A DNA stretch of 64,000 nucleotides from Aestuariivita sp. GTDB taxonomy: Bacteria; Pseudomonadota; Alphaproteobacteria; Rhodobacterales; Rhodobacteraceae. The position numbers and the translations under genes were made by a program. The DNA lies in the NCBI GenBank assembly GCA_018401465.1, contig JAGYKE010000004.1:1581857-1645856 (forward strand). The letters run 5' to 3'. Positions 44,314 to 54,702 of this stretch are shown here, piece after piece. Numbering within the stretch: the stretch's first letter is position 1; every line of letters starts with the position of its first letter. Below the pieces are notes generated by a model that saw only the letters and a program-made list of their open reading frames with translations, was not told the origin of the DNA and did not search any database.

Positions 44314-45240
44314 ATGACAGACGCCGCGCCGCCCCGTTCCTTTCAGGAAATCATCCTGCGCCTCCAGACTTACTGGGCGTCGAAGGGCTGCGCGATCCTG
44401 CAGCCCTATGACATGGAGGTGGGGGCAGGCACCTTCCACCCTGCGACGACGCTGCGCGCGCTGGGCACGAACCCTTGGGCCGCGGCCTATGTCCAGCCAT
44501 CGCGCCGCCCGACCGACGGCCGCTATGGCGAAAACCCCAACCGGCTGCAACATTATTACCAGTTCCAGGTGCTGATCAAACCCAGCCCGCCCGATCTGCA
44601 GGACCTCTATCTCGGCAGCCTGCGCGCCATCGGCATCGACACCGCGCTGCATGACATCCGCTTTGTCGAAGATGACTGGGAAAGCCCGACGCTGGGCGCC
44701 TGGGGGCTCGGCTGGGAGGTGTGGTGCGACGGGATGGAAGTGTCGCAGTTCACCTATTTCCAGCAGGTGGGCGGGCATGACTGCCACCCGGTCTCGGGCG
44801 AGCTGACCTATGGTCTGGAACGTCTGGCGATGTATGTGCTGGGCATCGACCATGTGATGGACATGCCCTTCAACGATCCCGCCGCGCCCATCGCGCTGAG
44901 CTATGGCGACGTCTTCCGCCAGACCGAAGAAGAATATGCCCGCTGGAATTTCGACGTGGCCGATACCGCCCTGCTTCTGCGCCACTTTGAGGAGGCCGAG
45001 GGCGAATGCCGTGCGATCCTCGCGCAGGAGGCGGACGATCCCAAGACCGGCCGCCGCATCGTCATGGCGCACCCGGCCTATGACCAGTGCATCAAGGCCA
45101 GCCACATCTTCAACCTGCTGGACGCACGCGGTGTGATCTCAGTCACCGAACGGCAGGCCTATATCGGGCGGGTCAGGACGCTGGCCAAGGCCTGCGCCGA
45201 CGCCTTCGTGCAGACCCGCGCGGGCGGGTGGACGGGATGA
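44314..45240 (+). CDS. glyQ: Glycyl-tRNA synthetase alpha subunit
   Basis: A 308-residue class II aminoacyl-tRNA synthetase subunit. It opens [20 protein letters not shown], followed by [43 protein letters not shown] and [13 protein letters not shown], which are GlyQ signatures. It pairs with GlyS to charge tRNA-Gly. It overlaps the next gene as ATGA. Confidence 0.98.
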   Translation: MTDAAPPRSFQEIILRLQTYWASKGCAILQPYDMEVGAGTFHPATTLRALGTNPWAAAYVQPSRRPTDGRYGENPNRLQHYYQFQVLIKPSPPDLQDLYLGSLRAIGIDTALHDIRFVEDDWESPTLGAWGLGWEVWCDGMEVSQFTYFQQVGGHDCHPVSGELTYGLERLAMYVLGIDHVMDMPFNDPAAPIALSYGDVFRQTEEEYARWNFDVADTALLLRHFEEAEGECRAILAQEADDPKTGRRIVMAHPAYDQCIKASHIFNLLDARGVISVTERQAYIGRVRTLAKACADAFVQTRAGGWTG

Positions 45241-45761
45241 GCGGCAAGTTCGTCGGCATCGTCATTCTTCTATGCGCCGCGATTGCGGGCGGGGCGCTTT
45301 ATTATCTGCAGATCTTCGGCTTCTACGACAGCGTCACCGATGACGGGCAGGCCGTGCAGCTTGTGGCCACCGACAGCGGCGTGGCCGAGGCAATCGCCTA
45401 TGCCGGGTTCGAGGCCATCGACGCCGACAGCTCGCCCATCCGGTATCGCGCCTGTTTCACGACCGAAGTGTCGCCCGCCGATCTGGCGACGCGCTTCGTC
45501 GTGCTTGACGACGCGACGCCGCGCAACGCGCCCTTCTGGTTCGACTGCTTCGACGCCGAGGCGATCGCGGCCGAGTTGAAGGCCGGGACGGCGACGGCGT
45601 TTCTGTCGGCCAAGAACGTGCATTACGGTGTCGACCGTATCGTCACGATCACGCAGGACGGGCGCGGCTTCGTCTGGCATGACCTGAACGATTGCGGCGA
45701 CCGCGCCTATGACGGCACCGTGGTGGGCGAGGAATGCCCGCCAAGGCCCGGCACCAACTGA
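45237..45761 (+). CDS. Small anchored protein between glyQ and glyS, probably DUF6446
   Basis: A 174-residue protein with an N-terminal membrane helix ([26 protein letters not shown]) and a periplasmic domain with cysteines ([49 protein letters not shown]). I recognise it as the conserved protein that Rhodobacterales carry between glyQ and glyS (I believe DUF6446). Its function is unknown; coupling to glyQ by ATGA overlap and location before glyS suggest it follows synthetase expression. Confidence 0.85.
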   Translation: MSGKFVGIVILLCAAIAGGALYYLQIFGFYDSVTDDGQAVQLVATDSGVAEAIAYAGFEAIDADSSPIRYRACFTTEVSPADLATRFVVLDDATPRNAPFWFDCFDAEAIAAELKAGTATAFLSAKNVHYGVDRIVTITQDGRGFVWHDLNDCGDRAYDGTVVGEECPPRPGTN

Positions 45762-45775
45762 CAAAAGGCAGGACC

Positions 45776-47848
45776 ATGCCCGACCTTCTGATCGAACTCT
45801 TCTCGGAAGAAATCCCTGCGCGGATGCAGGCCCGCGCGGCAGCCGACCTTAAGGCCCGCGTGACCGACGGGTTGGTCGGGGCCGGGCTGACTTATGCGGG
45901 GGCCGCGGCCTTCGCCGGGCCGCGGCGGCTGGTGCTGACGGTGCAGGGGCTGACCGACCGGTCACCCACCCTGCGCGAGGAACGCAAGGGCCCCCGGGCT
46001 GACGCACCCGCGCAGGCGATCGAAGGCTTTTTGCGCGGCGCGGGCCTGACACGCGATCAGGTCGAGGAACGCGAGACGCCGAAAGGCGCTGTGCTGTTCG
46101 CGGTGATCGAAAAGCCGGGCCGAGCCGCGGCGGACATCGTGGCCGAGGTTCTCGAAGACACCGTGCGGAATTTCCCGTGGCCCAAGTCGATGCGCTGGGG
46201 GGCGGGGTCGTTGCGCTGGGTGCGGCCCCTGCAGTCGATCCTGTGCATCCTGACGACCGAGGCGGGGGCCGAGGTGGTGCCGCTGGATATCGACGGGATC
46301 ACGGCGGGCAACACGACCGAAGGCCACCGTTTCATGTCGCCGGGGCGGTTTTCCGTCACGTCCTTCGATGATTACGCGGCGAAGCTGAAGCGCGCGCATG
46401 TCATCCTTGATGCGGCTGAACGCGCCGAGCACATCTGGTCGGACGCGACCAACGCGGCCTTTGCGCAGGGTCTCGAAGTCGTCGAAGACAAGGGCCTGCT
46501 GGCCGAGGTGGCGGGGCTGGTGGAATGGCCCGTGGTGCTGATGGGCGATATCGGGGAGGCCTTCCTCGACCTGCCACCCGAGGTTCTGCAGACCTCGATG
46601 CGCGAGCATCAGAAGTTCTTTTCGGTCAGGAACCTGCGCACGGGCCGGATCGAGAAATTCGTGACCGTCGCCAACCGCGAGACGGCCGATCACGGCGCCA
46701 CGATCCTGGCCGGCAACCAGAAGGTTCTGTCAGCGCGGCTGTCGGATGCGAAGTTCTTCTGGGAAAACGACCTGCGGGTCGCGAAGGCTGAAATGAAGGG
46801 CTGGCTGCAATCGCATGAAAACGTGACCTTCCACAACAAGCTGGGCACGCAGGGCGCGCGCATCGCGCGCATCGCAGCACTTGCGCGCGAGATCGCGCCC
46901 TTGGTCGGCGCGGATGCGGATCAGGCCGGGACGGCGGCGCGGATCGCGAAGGCGGATCTCTCGTCCGAGATGGTTTACGAATTCCCCGAACTTCAGGGCG
47001 TAATGGGCCGGTACTACGCGATGAAGGCGGGTTACCCACAGGATGTGGCGGACGTTGCCCGCGACCATTACGCACCCTTGGGCCCGTCGGACGATGTGCC
47101 CACAGCGCCCCTGTCGGTGGCGGTGGCGCTGGCCGACAAGATCGACACGCTGACCGGGTTCTGGGCGATTGACGAGAAACCCACGGGGAGCAAGGACCCC
47201 TTTGCCCTGCGCCGCGCGGCGCTGGGTGTCATTCGGATCGTGGTGGAGAATGGGTTGCGGATCACTTTGTCCGACTTATTCGCGCGCAAGGCCGAAAACG
47301 GCGAAGACTTTGAAGAAAAATCAAAGGATCTCCTCTCCTTCCTCCACGACCGCCTCAAGGTTTTCCTCCGCGACCAAGGCATTCGGCACGACGTGATTGA
47401 CGCCTGCCTCGCCATGCCGGGCAGCGATGACCTTACCCTCCTCGTCACCCGCACCCGCGCCCTGTCGGATGTGCTGAAGACCGAAGACGGCGAAAACCTG
47501 ATCCAGGGCTTCAAGCGCGCCAACAACATCCTGACGCAGGCGGAAGCGGCGGACGGCGTCGAATACTCCTTCGGTCCGGACGTGAAATTCGCGGAAACCG
47601 ACAGCGAACGCTTGCTGTTCGCAGCACTCGACACTGCCGAGGCCTCCATCGCCACGGCGATGGAGCATCAGGATTTCCCCGCGGCCATGGCCGCCATGGC
47701 CGCGCTGCGCGGGCCCATCGACGCGTTCTTCGAGGATGTGAAGGTGAACGCCGACAACCAGATGGTGCGGCGCAACCGGCTCAACCTTCTGCACCGCATC
47801 CGTCAGACCTGCCTGACTGTTGCCGATCTGACGCGCATCGAAGGCTGA
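45776..47848 (+). CDS. glyS: Glycyl-tRNA synthetase beta subunit
   Basis: A 690-residue subunit with tRNA-binding function for glycine charging. The start MPDLLIELFSEEIPARMQ is diagnostic, followed by NFPWPKSMRWG, LQTSMREHQKFFSVRN, ARLSDAKFFWENDL and the C-terminal helical DALR-like region ADNQMVRRNRLNLLHRI. It has a good ribosome site AGGACC before the ATG. A longer open frame to 45734 overlaps the preceding gene and is not needed. Confidence 0.98.
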   Translation: MPDLLIELFSEEIPARMQARAAADLKARVTDGLVGAGLTYAGAAAFAGPRRLVLTVQGLTDRSPTLREERKGPRADAPAQAIEGFLRGAGLTRDQVEERETPKGAVLFAVIEKPGRAAADIVAEVLEDTVRNFPWPKSMRWGAGSLRWVRPLQSILCILTTEAGAEVVPLDIDGITAGNTTEGHRFMSPGRFSVTSFDDYAAKLKRAHVILDAAERAEHIWSDATNAAFAQGLEVVEDKGLLAEVAGLVEWPVVLMGDIGEAFLDLPPEVLQTSMREHQKFFSVRNLRTGRIEKFVTVANRETADHGATILAGNQKVLSARLSDAKFFWENDLRVAKAEMKGWLQSHENVTFHNKLGTQGARIARIAALAREIAPLVGADADQAGTAARIAKADLSSEMVYEFPELQGVMGRYYAMKAGYPQDVADVARDHYAPLGPSDDVPTAPLSVAVALADKIDTLTGFWAIDEKPTGSKDPFALRRAALGVIRIVVENGLRITLSDLFARKAENGEDFEEKSKDLLSFLHDRLKVFLRDQGIRHDVIDACLAMPGSDDLTLLVTRTRALSDVLKTEDGENLIQGFKRANNILTQAEAADGVEYSFGPDVKFAETDSERLLFAALDTAEASIATAMEHQDFPAAMAAMAALRGPIDAFFEDVKVNADNQMVRRNRLNLLHRIRQTCLTVADLTRIEG

Positions 47849-47854
47849 CACCTT

Positions 47855-50497
47855 TTGTCCGGGCCGCGTGACACCGCGCCGCTTGCGCGGGGTGTGCTTA
47901 ATCCGCATGCTGCAAGTGAACATCATGCTGCAGCGCAACAATCCGGCGGCCCCTTGCACACCAATCCACATACCACGCTGATTACCCCCACGGCCCCCGT
48001 CACGACATCGACACATGGCGGCCGCGCCAAGTGTCTTCAACGGCTTGTGCGGCTTGATCTGCCGGTGCCGCTGACGGTCGCCTTGTCCTTTGATGCGGTC
48101 CACAAGATCGCCGCGGGCGAGCTGCCCGATATCGATGCGATCCTGGGCTGTTTCGCCGAAGACGCGCTTCTGTGCGTGCGCCCGTCTTCCGAAGACCCCG
48201 ATTGGGGCGGCCCGGGCGCGGTCCTGAACGTCGGCATGAACGATGCGCGTCAGGCTGACCTGACACAGATCATGGGCGCGGAAGGGGCCGCCGCGCTGTA
48301 CCGGCGCTTCGTGCAGGCCTATGCGCTGCATGTTGCCCGGCTCGACCCCGATCTGTTCACCGAGACCGAAGGAAGCGAGGCCGAGGCGCTGGCCGAGGCG
48401 CTGTCGATCTACGAATCCGAGGCCGAGGAACCCTTCCCCCAGAACCCGCACGAACAGCTGGCAGGCGTGCTGCGGTCGATGGCACGCGCCTGGGAAGGCA
48501 CGACCGCGCGGCTTTTGCGGCAGGCCAAGGGTGCGCCGGCCGATGCGGGCCTGGGACTTGTGGTGCAGCAGATGATCCCCGGGCGCGGGCCCGGCGAATG
48601 CGGGTCGGGCGTGCTGCAGCTGATCGACCCGGTCACCGGCCTGCGCCAGATCACCGGCCGCTATCTAAGCCAGAGCCAGGGCCGCGACGCGCTGGGGGCG
48701 GGGGCTGCGGCGCTTTACCTTGAACGCGACCGGCGGGGGCCGTCGCTGGAAGACCTCGCGCCCGAGGCCTTTGCGCGGCTCAAGGATTATGCGGCGATCA
48801 TGCGCGCGCGCCTGCGCGAAGAGATGCAGGTCGAATTCGTCATACAGAATGGCGACGTGCATATTCTGGACGGGATGCGGGTGCCGCGGTCGTCGCGGGC
48901 CTCGGTGCGGATCGCGGTGCGGCTGGCCGAGGATGGCATCATCACGCCCGACGACGCAGTGATGCGGGTGCCGCCGAACACGTTGACGGAACTGCTGCAC
49001 CGCCAGATCGCGCCAGACGCGCAGCGCGACGTGCTGGGCACCGGCATCGCGGCAAGCCCCGGCGCGGCCACCGGGCGGCTGGTCTTCACGTCTGCGCAGG
49101 CGCAGGCCAGCGCCGCGCGGGGCGAGCCCTGCGTGCTGGCGCGGCGCGAAACCTCGCCCGAGGATATCCGGGGCATGCATGCGGCAGCGGCCGTGCTGAC
49201 CGAACGCGGTGGCATGACCAGCCACGCCGCGGTGATCGGGCGGGGCCTTGGCCTGCCCTGCATCGTGGGCGCGTCGTCGATCGAATTCCGGCTGGACAAG
49301 GAACAGCTTGTCACCCGCGACCGGCGCGTGCTCAAGGCGGGCGATATCGTCACCATCGACGGCGCGCGCGGGCAGGTTCTGGCCGGTGCCCCCGCGATGG
49401 TCGAGGCGGCGCTTGACGATGCCTTCCAGACGCTGATGGGATGGGCGGATGCGGCGCGCGACATCGGTATCCGGGCCAATGCCGACACGCCCGAAGACGC
49501 GCAGACCGCGCGCAACTTCGAGGCGCAGGGGATCGGGCTGTGCCGGACCGAACACATGTTCTTCGACCCCGCCCGTCTGGTCGTCATGCGCGAGATGATC
49601 TTCGCCGAAACCCCTGAAGACCGCGCCGCGGTGCTGGAACGCCTGCTGCCCATGCAGCGCGAGGATTTCGTGCAGCTTTTCCGGATCATGGAGGGCCAGC
49701 CGGTCTGCATCCGCCTGTTCGATCCGCCGCTGCACGAATTCCTGCCCACCAGCCGGTCGGGCCAGCGCGAACTGGCCGAGGCGCTGAACCTGCCGATTTC
49801 CGCCGTCACCCGGCGGGTGGACGAAATGGCGGAATACAACCCCATGCTGGGCCTGCGCGGCGTGCGGCTGGGCGTGACGGTGCCGGAAATCTACGACATG
49901 CAGGCGCGCGCCATCTTCGAGGCGACGATCGAGGCCAGCCGCGAAGGCGCGCCTGTGGTGCCCGAGGTGATGATCCCGCTTGTCTCGGCCAAGCGCGAGG
50001 TGGAACTGGTCAAGGCCCGCATCGACGCAGTCGCGACCGCGGTGCGCGCCGAAAAGGGCCGCAATTTCACCTACCGGCTGGGCGTCATGGTCGAGACGCC
50101 GCGCGCGGCGCTGCGCGCCGCCGAGATCGCGCCGCATGTGGCCTTCCTCAGCTTCGGGACGAACGACCTGACGCAGATGACTTACGGGCTGTCCCGCGAC
50201 GATGCGGGGCGCTTCATGTCGGTCTATGTCCAGCAGGGCGTCTTCCCCGAGGATCCGTTCCGCACGCTCGACATCGACGGGGTGGGGGAATTGCTGAAAC
50301 TGGGCGTGGAACGCGGGCGGCGCACCAACCCCGGGGTGACGCTGTCGATCTGCGGCGAACATGGCGGGAACCCCGAATCAATCGCCTTCTGCCGCGAGGC
50401 GGGATTCGATTATGTGAGCTGTTCGCCCTTCCGAGTTCCCGTCGCGCGGCTTGCCGCGGCGCAGCTTGCCATCGGGGCTCGAATCGGGCGCTTTTGA
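47855..50497 (+). CDS. Pyruvate phosphate dikinase-like PEP-utilising enzyme
   Basis: An 880-residue protein. The phosphohistidine domain is intact (LTERGGMTSHAAVIGRGLGL), and so is the C-terminal TIM-barrel PEP/pyruvate domain (GLCRTEHMFFDPARLVVMRE, EVMIPLVSAKREVELVK, FLSFGTNDLTQMTYGLSRDD, LSICGEHGGNPESIAFC). The N-terminal ATP-grasp domain is divergent: GGRAKCLQRL in place of GGKGANLAEM, VRPSSEDPDW in place of VRSGA, and PGAVLNVGMND. The phosphotransfer from ATP may therefore be altered. The TTG at 47855 is the most upstream start; the conserved part begins near TTLITPTAPVTTSTHGGRAK, so the true start may be a GTG at about 47894. Confidence 0.82.
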   Translation: MSGPRDTAPLARGVLNPHAASEHHAAAQQSGGPLHTNPHTTLITPTAPVTTSTHGGRAKCLQRLVRLDLPVPLTVALSFDAVHKIAAGELPDIDAILGCFAEDALLCVRPSSEDPDWGGPGAVLNVGMNDARQADLTQIMGAEGAAALYRRFVQAYALHVARLDPDLFTETEGSEAEALAEALSIYESEAEEPFPQNPHEQLAGVLRSMARAWEGTTARLLRQAKGAPADAGLGLVVQQMIPGRGPGECGSGVLQLIDPVTGLRQITGRYLSQSQGRDALGAGAAALYLERDRRGPSLEDLAPEAFARLKDYAAIMRARLREEMQVEFVIQNGDVHILDGMRVPRSSRASVRIAVRLAEDGIITPDDAVMRVPPNTLTELLHRQIAPDAQRDVLGTGIAASPGAATGRLVFTSAQAQASAARGEPCVLARRETSPEDIRGMHAAAAVLTERGGMTSHAAVIGRGLGLPCIVGASSIEFRLDKEQLVTRDRRVLKAGDIVTIDGARGQVLAGAPAMVEAALDDAFQTLMGWADAARDIGIRANADTPEDAQTARNFEAQGIGLCRTEHMFFDPARLVVMREMIFAETPEDRAAVLERLLPMQREDFVQLFRIMEGQPVCIRLFDPPLHEFLPTSRSGQRELAEALNLPISAVTRRVDEMAEYNPMLGLRGVRLGVTVPEIYDMQARAIFEATIEASREGAPVVPEVMIPLVSAKREVELVKARIDAVATAVRAEKGRNFTYRLGVMVETPRAALRAAEIAPHVAFLSFGTNDLTQMTYGLSRDDAGRFMSVYVQQGVFPEDPFRTLDIDGVGELLKLGVERGRRTNPGVTLSICGEHGGNPESIAFCREAGFDYVSCSPFRVPVARLAAAQLAIGARIGRF

Positions 50498-50678
50498 GAG
50501 CTAAGTTTCCTAAATGTAAACACTTTTTTGACACGGACGCTTCTGCCGCAACTGCAAGATTGGCGCGCAAGGCCCGGGAAAGATTTAAGAATATAGACTT
50601 GGCCGAAAATTTGGGCTAAGTCGCCTGTCAGACTTTTGGGGGAACGTCAGTCTGCTGCTCTGCCAGAAGGACAGGAAC
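50498..50678 (+). other. AT-rich gap before the cell wall hydrolase gene
   Basis: 181 bases that are clearly AT-richer than their surroundings, with a possible TTGGCG (near 50560)-17-ATTTAA promoter pair and a CAGACT/AGTCTG inverted repeat near 50630. No gene, tRNA or riboswitch is recognisable. Confidence 0.35.
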
Positions 50679-51308
50679 ATGCTTAAAGTTATCGTTGGGC
50701 TGGCGCTCGTCTGCCTTGACTTGACCCAGCCCGCGAGTGCGTCGGAGAGCGCGGTCAAAGAGGCTTTCGACCGCGAAGAGATGGCGCTGGCATCGGTGCC
50801 GCGCCAGCGTCTGCGGGCGATGATCACGGAACCGGCGGGACAGGCGGCGCGCATGTCGCTCTCCAAGTCGTGGATCGACACCTTGCCGCGTGCCGAGGGT
50901 GACGCCGAATGGCGGTGTCTGGCCGAAGCGCTCTATTTCGAGGCGCGGGGCGAGACGGTGAAGGGCCAGTTCGCCGTGGCCGAGGTGATCCTGAACCGCG
51001 TGGGCAGCGAACGCTTTCCCGACAGCATCTGCGGCGTCATCAATCAGGGCACGGGCAAGCAGTATCAGTGCCAGTTCACCTATACCTGCGACGGCAACAG
51101 CGATGCGATCCGCGAACGCGCGGCCTTCGAACAGGTGGGCAAGGTGGCGCGCGCCATGCTTGACGGGACCAACTACAACCTGACGGGCGGGGCGACGCAT
51201 TACCACACAACCGCCGTCAAGCCGCGGTGGAGCGATGTCTACCAGCGCACCGCGCAGATCGGCGTCCACGTCTTCTACCGCCACCGGCAGCGGACGGCGT
51301 CGAACTGA
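50679..51308 (+). CDS. Cell wall hydrolase, SleB/CwlJ family
   Basis: A 209-residue exported hydrolase with a signal peptide (LKVIVGLALVCLDLTQPASASE). The Hydrolase_2 domain starts at EWRCLAEALYFEARGETVKGQFAVAEVILNRV, with the catalytic glutamate in FEARGE, and continues to QCQFTYTCDG and GGATHYHTTAVKPRW. In spore formers the family cuts cortex peptidoglycan; in alphaproteobacteria it is taken to remodel the wall. It stands alone with its own upstream promoter region. Confidence 0.92.
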   Translation: MLKVIVGLALVCLDLTQPASASESAVKEAFDREEMALASVPRQRLRAMITEPAGQAARMSLSKSWIDTLPRAEGDAEWRCLAEALYFEARGETVKGQFAVAEVILNRVGSERFPDSICGVINQGTGKQYQCQFTYTCDGNSDAIRERAAFEQVGKVARAMLDGTNYNLTGGATHYHTTAVKPRWSDVYQRTAQIGVHVFYRHRQRTASN

Positions 51309-51414
51309 CGCGGTCCTGCCGTTTTCGGCCGCCCGGGCGGCGCGGACGGGCCTGAGCGCGGGGGCCTGCCCGGCATAACGTGCCGCCGAACGCCCCCGCA
51401 GGAAAGCCCGGCCC

Positions 51415-52335
51415 ATGCCCTCCGACATCCGCCTTGCCTTCGCGCACCCCTCCGAGCGGGCCGCGGCCACAGCCCCGCGCGGGCCGCTCGACCGTATTTC
51501 GCTGCGCGACCATATCGTCGAGGTCGAGATCGGCGCCTTCCAGACCGAACGCGGCAGCACCCAGCGCGTGCGTTTCAACGTGGTGGTCGAGGTGACACCG
51601 CTCACCGGGCCCATCGACGACGATGTCGACCGCATCCTGTCCTATGACCGCGTGACCGAGGCGATCCGCCATGAACTGGCGGAGGAACGGCTGAACCTGC
51701 TCGAGACGCTGGCCGAACGGGTGGCCGAACGCATCCTGCTGGAACCGCAGGCTGTGCGCGCCTTCGTGCGGATCGAAAAGCTTGACCGTGGGCCCGGCGC
51801 GTTGGGGGTCGAGATCGTGCGCGACCGTGCGCAGGTTCATCCGCATCTGGCGAGCGACGACAGGCCGCATCCGCGGCTTGTCTATTTGGCGAATGCCGCC
51901 ATCGCCTCGGCCCATCTGGCAGGCTGGATCGACCAGTTGCAGGCGGGCGCGCAGCCGGTGATCTTTTGCGTGGGTGCGCCCGACTGCCCTGCGCCGCAGA
52001 CCGGGCACAAGATGACCCAGCGGCGGATCGATCTTCTGGCCATCGAACAGAACGCATGGGTGCTGGCCGCGCGCGACCCGCGCTGCGTGGTGGTGGAAAC
52101 CCGGACCGAACTCGACTGGGCGATGAAGAACGGCCGGATCAGCGTCTGGGCGCCGTCGAAGATCGTGCTCGATGCCGTCGACGGTCCCTCGGCGCATCCG
52201 CGCGATGCGGTGGCGCTGGCCGCCTGGTTTGCCGGAACCTTCGCGGCGGACGAGATGCTGGTGATCGGCGCCGATCTGCCTGCCGCGGCCCCCGTGCCCC
52301 TGCGCGGGGTCGCGGTGGAGGAGGCGGCCCTGTGA
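51415..52335 (+). CDS. folB: Dihydroneopterin aldolase with an extra C-terminal domain
   Basis: A 306-residue protein. Residues 25-130 form the FolB domain: DRISLRDHIVEVEIGAFQTERG, RILSYDRVTEAIRHELAE, LNLLETLAERVAERIL and VRIEKLDRGPGALGVEI; it cleaves dihydroneopterin to the folate pterin. Residues about 140-306 form a second domain not found in normal 120-residue FolB proteins (HLAGWIDQLQAGAQPVIFCVG, MTQRRIDLLAIEQNAWVLAA, ISVWAPSKIVLDAVDG), which I cannot assign with confidence. The gene overlaps folP as GTGA. Confidence 0.88.
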   Translation: MPSDIRLAFAHPSERAAATAPRGPLDRISLRDHIVEVEIGAFQTERGSTQRVRFNVVVEVTPLTGPIDDDVDRILSYDRVTEAIRHELAEERLNLLETLAERVAERILLEPQAVRAFVRIEKLDRGPGALGVEIVRDRAQVHPHLASDDRPHPRLVYLANAAIASAHLAGWIDQLQAGAQPVIFCVGAPDCPAPQTGHKMTQRRIDLLAIEQNAWVLAARDPRCVVVETRTELDWAMKNGRISVWAPSKIVLDAVDGPSAHPRDAVALAAWFAGTFAADEMLVIGADLPAAAPVPLRGVAVEEAAL

Positions 52336-53330
52336 TCCCCGTCCGGCCGCTTGTGCAGTCGGGCCCGCCGGCGGCGGATGCCCTGCCGCTTGCGGGTGGG
52401 CCGCTGTGGTTCCGCGAGGCGCTGGTCCTGTCGCGCGACCGCGCGCCCGAACGCGTCGCTGCGCGCGACCTGCCCGACGATGTGGCGCGTCGTCTGACCG
52501 CCCCCCGGGCGCCGGTGGCGGGCCTTGACTGGGCCGCGCCGCGGATCATGGGCATACTGAACGTCACGCCCGACAGTTTCTCGGATGGCGGGGTGCATGA
52601 ACGCCCCGAGGCGGCGCTGGCGGGCGCGCGGGCCATGGCCGACGCGGGGGCGCATATCCTTGACGTGGGCGGCGAATCAACCCGGCCCGGATCCTTTGCC
52701 ATCGCGGAGGAGGAGGAAATCCGCCGCACTGCCCCGGTGATCACGGCGATCCGAGCGGAAACTGACCTGCCCGTGTCGATCGACACGCGCAAGGCGGGCG
52801 TGGCGCGGGCCGCGCTTGATGCCGGGGCGGGGCTGATCAACGACGTGGCGGCTTTCACCTTCGATCCGGGGCTCGCGCCGCTGGCGGCGTCGCGGCTCGC
52901 GCCGGTCTGTGTCATGCATGCGCAGGGCGATCCGCAGACCATGCAGCTGAACCCGACTTACGACAACGTCGTGCTGGACGTCTTTGATTTTCTTGTCGAA
53001 CGGATCGCGGCGCTGACTGACGCGGGCATTGCGCGGGATGCGATCCTTGTCGATCCGGGCATCGGCTTTGGCAAGACGCAGGATCACAACCTGACCCTTC
53101 TGCGCAACATCGCGGTCTTTCACGCCCTGGGCTGTCCCATCCTGCTTGGCGTGTCGCGCAAACGTTTCATCGGCGTGATCGGGAATGCGCCGGTTGCCGC
53201 CGACCGCGCGCCGGGGTCCATCGCGCTGGGGCTTGCGGCACTGGGGCAGGGTGTGCAACTCCTGCGGGTACATGACGTGGTCGAAACGGCTCAGGCCATC
53301 GCGCTTTGGCAGGCCGTGCAGGACCGCTGA
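52332..53330 (+). CDS. folP: Dihydropteroate synthase
   Basis: A 332-residue enzyme that joins pterin pyrophosphate to p-aminobenzoate in folate synthesis. The barrel begins [17 protein letters not shown] at about residue 72 and has [56 protein letters not shown] and a terminal basic GVSRKRFIG. An N-terminal extension of about 70 residues precedes the barrel, as is usual in this bacterial group. The GTG start overlaps the folB stop. Confidence 0.95.
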   Translation: MIPVRPLVQSGPPAADALPLAGGPLWFREALVLSRDRAPERVAARDLPDDVARRLTAPRAPVAGLDWAAPRIMGILNVTPDSFSDGGVHERPEAALAGARAMADAGAHILDVGGESTRPGSFAIAEEEEIRRTAPVITAIRAETDLPVSIDTRKAGVARAALDAGAGLINDVAAFTFDPGLAPLAASRLAPVCVMHAQGDPQTMQLNPTYDNVVLDVFDFLVERIAALTDAGIARDAILVDPGIGFGKTQDHNLTLLRNIAVFHALGCPILLGVSRKRFIGVIGNAPVAADRAPGSIALGLAALGQGVQLLRVHDVVETAQAIALWQAVQDR

Positions 53331-53346
53331 AGGACCGAGGGGAAAG

Positions 53347-54693
53347 ATGCGCAAGCTGTTCGGAACCGACGGGGTGCGTGGCACCGCGAATACCTATCCC
53401 ATGACCGCCGAAATGGCGCTGCGCATCGGCGCGGCTGTCGGCCGCTATTTCCGGCGCGAGGCCGGGGGCGTGCACCGCGTGGTGATCGGCAAGGACACGC
53501 GGCTGTCGGGCTACATGTTCGAGAATGCGCTGACCGCCGGGCTGACCAGCACCGGCATGAACGTGCTTCTCCTTGGCCCCGTGCCGACGCCCGCGGTGGG
53601 CTTGCTGACCCGGTCCATGCGGGCCGATCTGGGCGTCATGATCTCGGCCAGTCATAACCCGGCGCCTGACAACGGGATCAAGTTCTTCGGCCCCGACGGG
53701 TTCAAGCTGTCTGACGAGGCGGAAGCCGAGATCGAGGCGCTGATCGAAACCGGCGTCCAGCCTGCGCAGGCCACCAATATCGGCCGGGCGCGGCGCATCG
53801 ACGATGCGCGCTTCCGCTATGGCGAACGGGTGAAGTCGTCGCTGCCGCGCGACCTGCGGCTCGACGGTTTGAAGGTGGTGATCGACTGCGCCCATGGCGC
53901 GGCCTATCGCGCGGCACCGGATATCCTGTGGGAATTGGGCGCCGATGTGATCCCGATGGGGGTTGCGCCGGACGGGCTCAACATCAATGCCGGCTGCGGG
54001 TCGACCAAACCGCAGGCGGCGGCCGAGCGTGTGGTGGCGGAAGGCGCGCATATGGGCATCTGCCTTGACGGCGACGCCGACCGGGTCATCGTCATCGACG
54101 AAACCGGCGCGGTCGCCGACGGCGATCAGATCATGGCGCTTCTGGCAAGCCGCTGGGCTGCCGAGGACCGGCTGTCGGGCGGTGCGCTGGTGGCGACGGT
54201 GATGTCGAACCTCGGGCTCGAACGGCACTTGGCAGGGCAGGGGCTGCGGCTGGAACGCACGGGCGTGGGCGACCGTTATGTCGTCGAACGCATGCGCGCG
54301 GGCGGCTTCAACCTGGGCGGCGAACAATCGGGACATATCGTGATGACCGACTTCGCCACCACCGGCGACGGGCTGATGGCGGGGCTGCATGTCCTGGCCG
54401 AGATGGTCCGGACCGGCCAGCCCGCCAGCGCGCTCTCGCGCCTGTTCGAACCGGTGCCGCAGCTTCTCAAGAACGTGCGCTACGGTGCGGGCGAACAACC
54501 GCTGGACGCGCCGCGTGTGCGCGCTGTCATCGCTGCGGCCGAGGCCGGTCTGATCGGGCGCGGGCGGCTTCTGATCCGCAAGTCGGGGACCGAACCGCTG
54601 ATCCGCGTCATGGCCGAATGCGAGGATGAGGCACTGCTTCTGAGCACCGTGGACGGCATCGTCGCGGCGGTGGCCGAAGCGGCGACCGACTGA
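53347..54693 (+). CDS. glmM: Phosphoglucosamine mutase
   Basis: A 448-residue enzyme converting glucosamine 6-phosphate to the 1-phosphate for UDP-GlcNAc and wall synthesis. It starts [18 protein letters not shown], and has the phosphoserine loop [18 protein letters not shown], the metal loop [13 protein letters not shown], the sugar loop GGEQSGHIV and the C-terminal [23 protein letters not shown] site precedes the ATG. folP-glmM is a common pairing in Proteobacteria. Confidence 0.98.
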   Translation: MRKLFGTDGVRGTANTYPMTAEMALRIGAAVGRYFRREAGGVHRVVIGKDTRLSGYMFENALTAGLTSTGMNVLLLGPVPTPAVGLLTRSMRADLGVMISASHNPAPDNGIKFFGPDGFKLSDEAEAEIEALIETGVQPAQATNIGRARRIDDARFRYGERVKSSLPRDLRLDGLKVVIDCAHGAAYRAAPDILWELGADVIPMGVAPDGLNINAGCGSTKPQAAAERVVAEGAHMGICLDGDADRVIVIDETGAVADGDQIMALLASRWAAEDRLSGGALVATVMSNLGLERHLAGQGLRLERTGVGDRYVVERMRAGGFNLGGEQSGHIVMTDFATTGDGLMAGLHVLAEMVRTGQPASALSRLFEPVPQLLKNVRYGAGEQPLDAPRVRAVIAAAEAGLIGRGRLLIRKSGTEPLIRVMAECEDEALLLSTVDGIVAAVAEAATD

Positions 54694-54702
54694 CACAAAG
54701 CC

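Noticed and set aside
42382-45105. Extension of the pseudoprotease frame far upstream
   Set aside because: The part beyond 44124 is antisense to glyQ. A signal peptide at 44124 fixes the true start.
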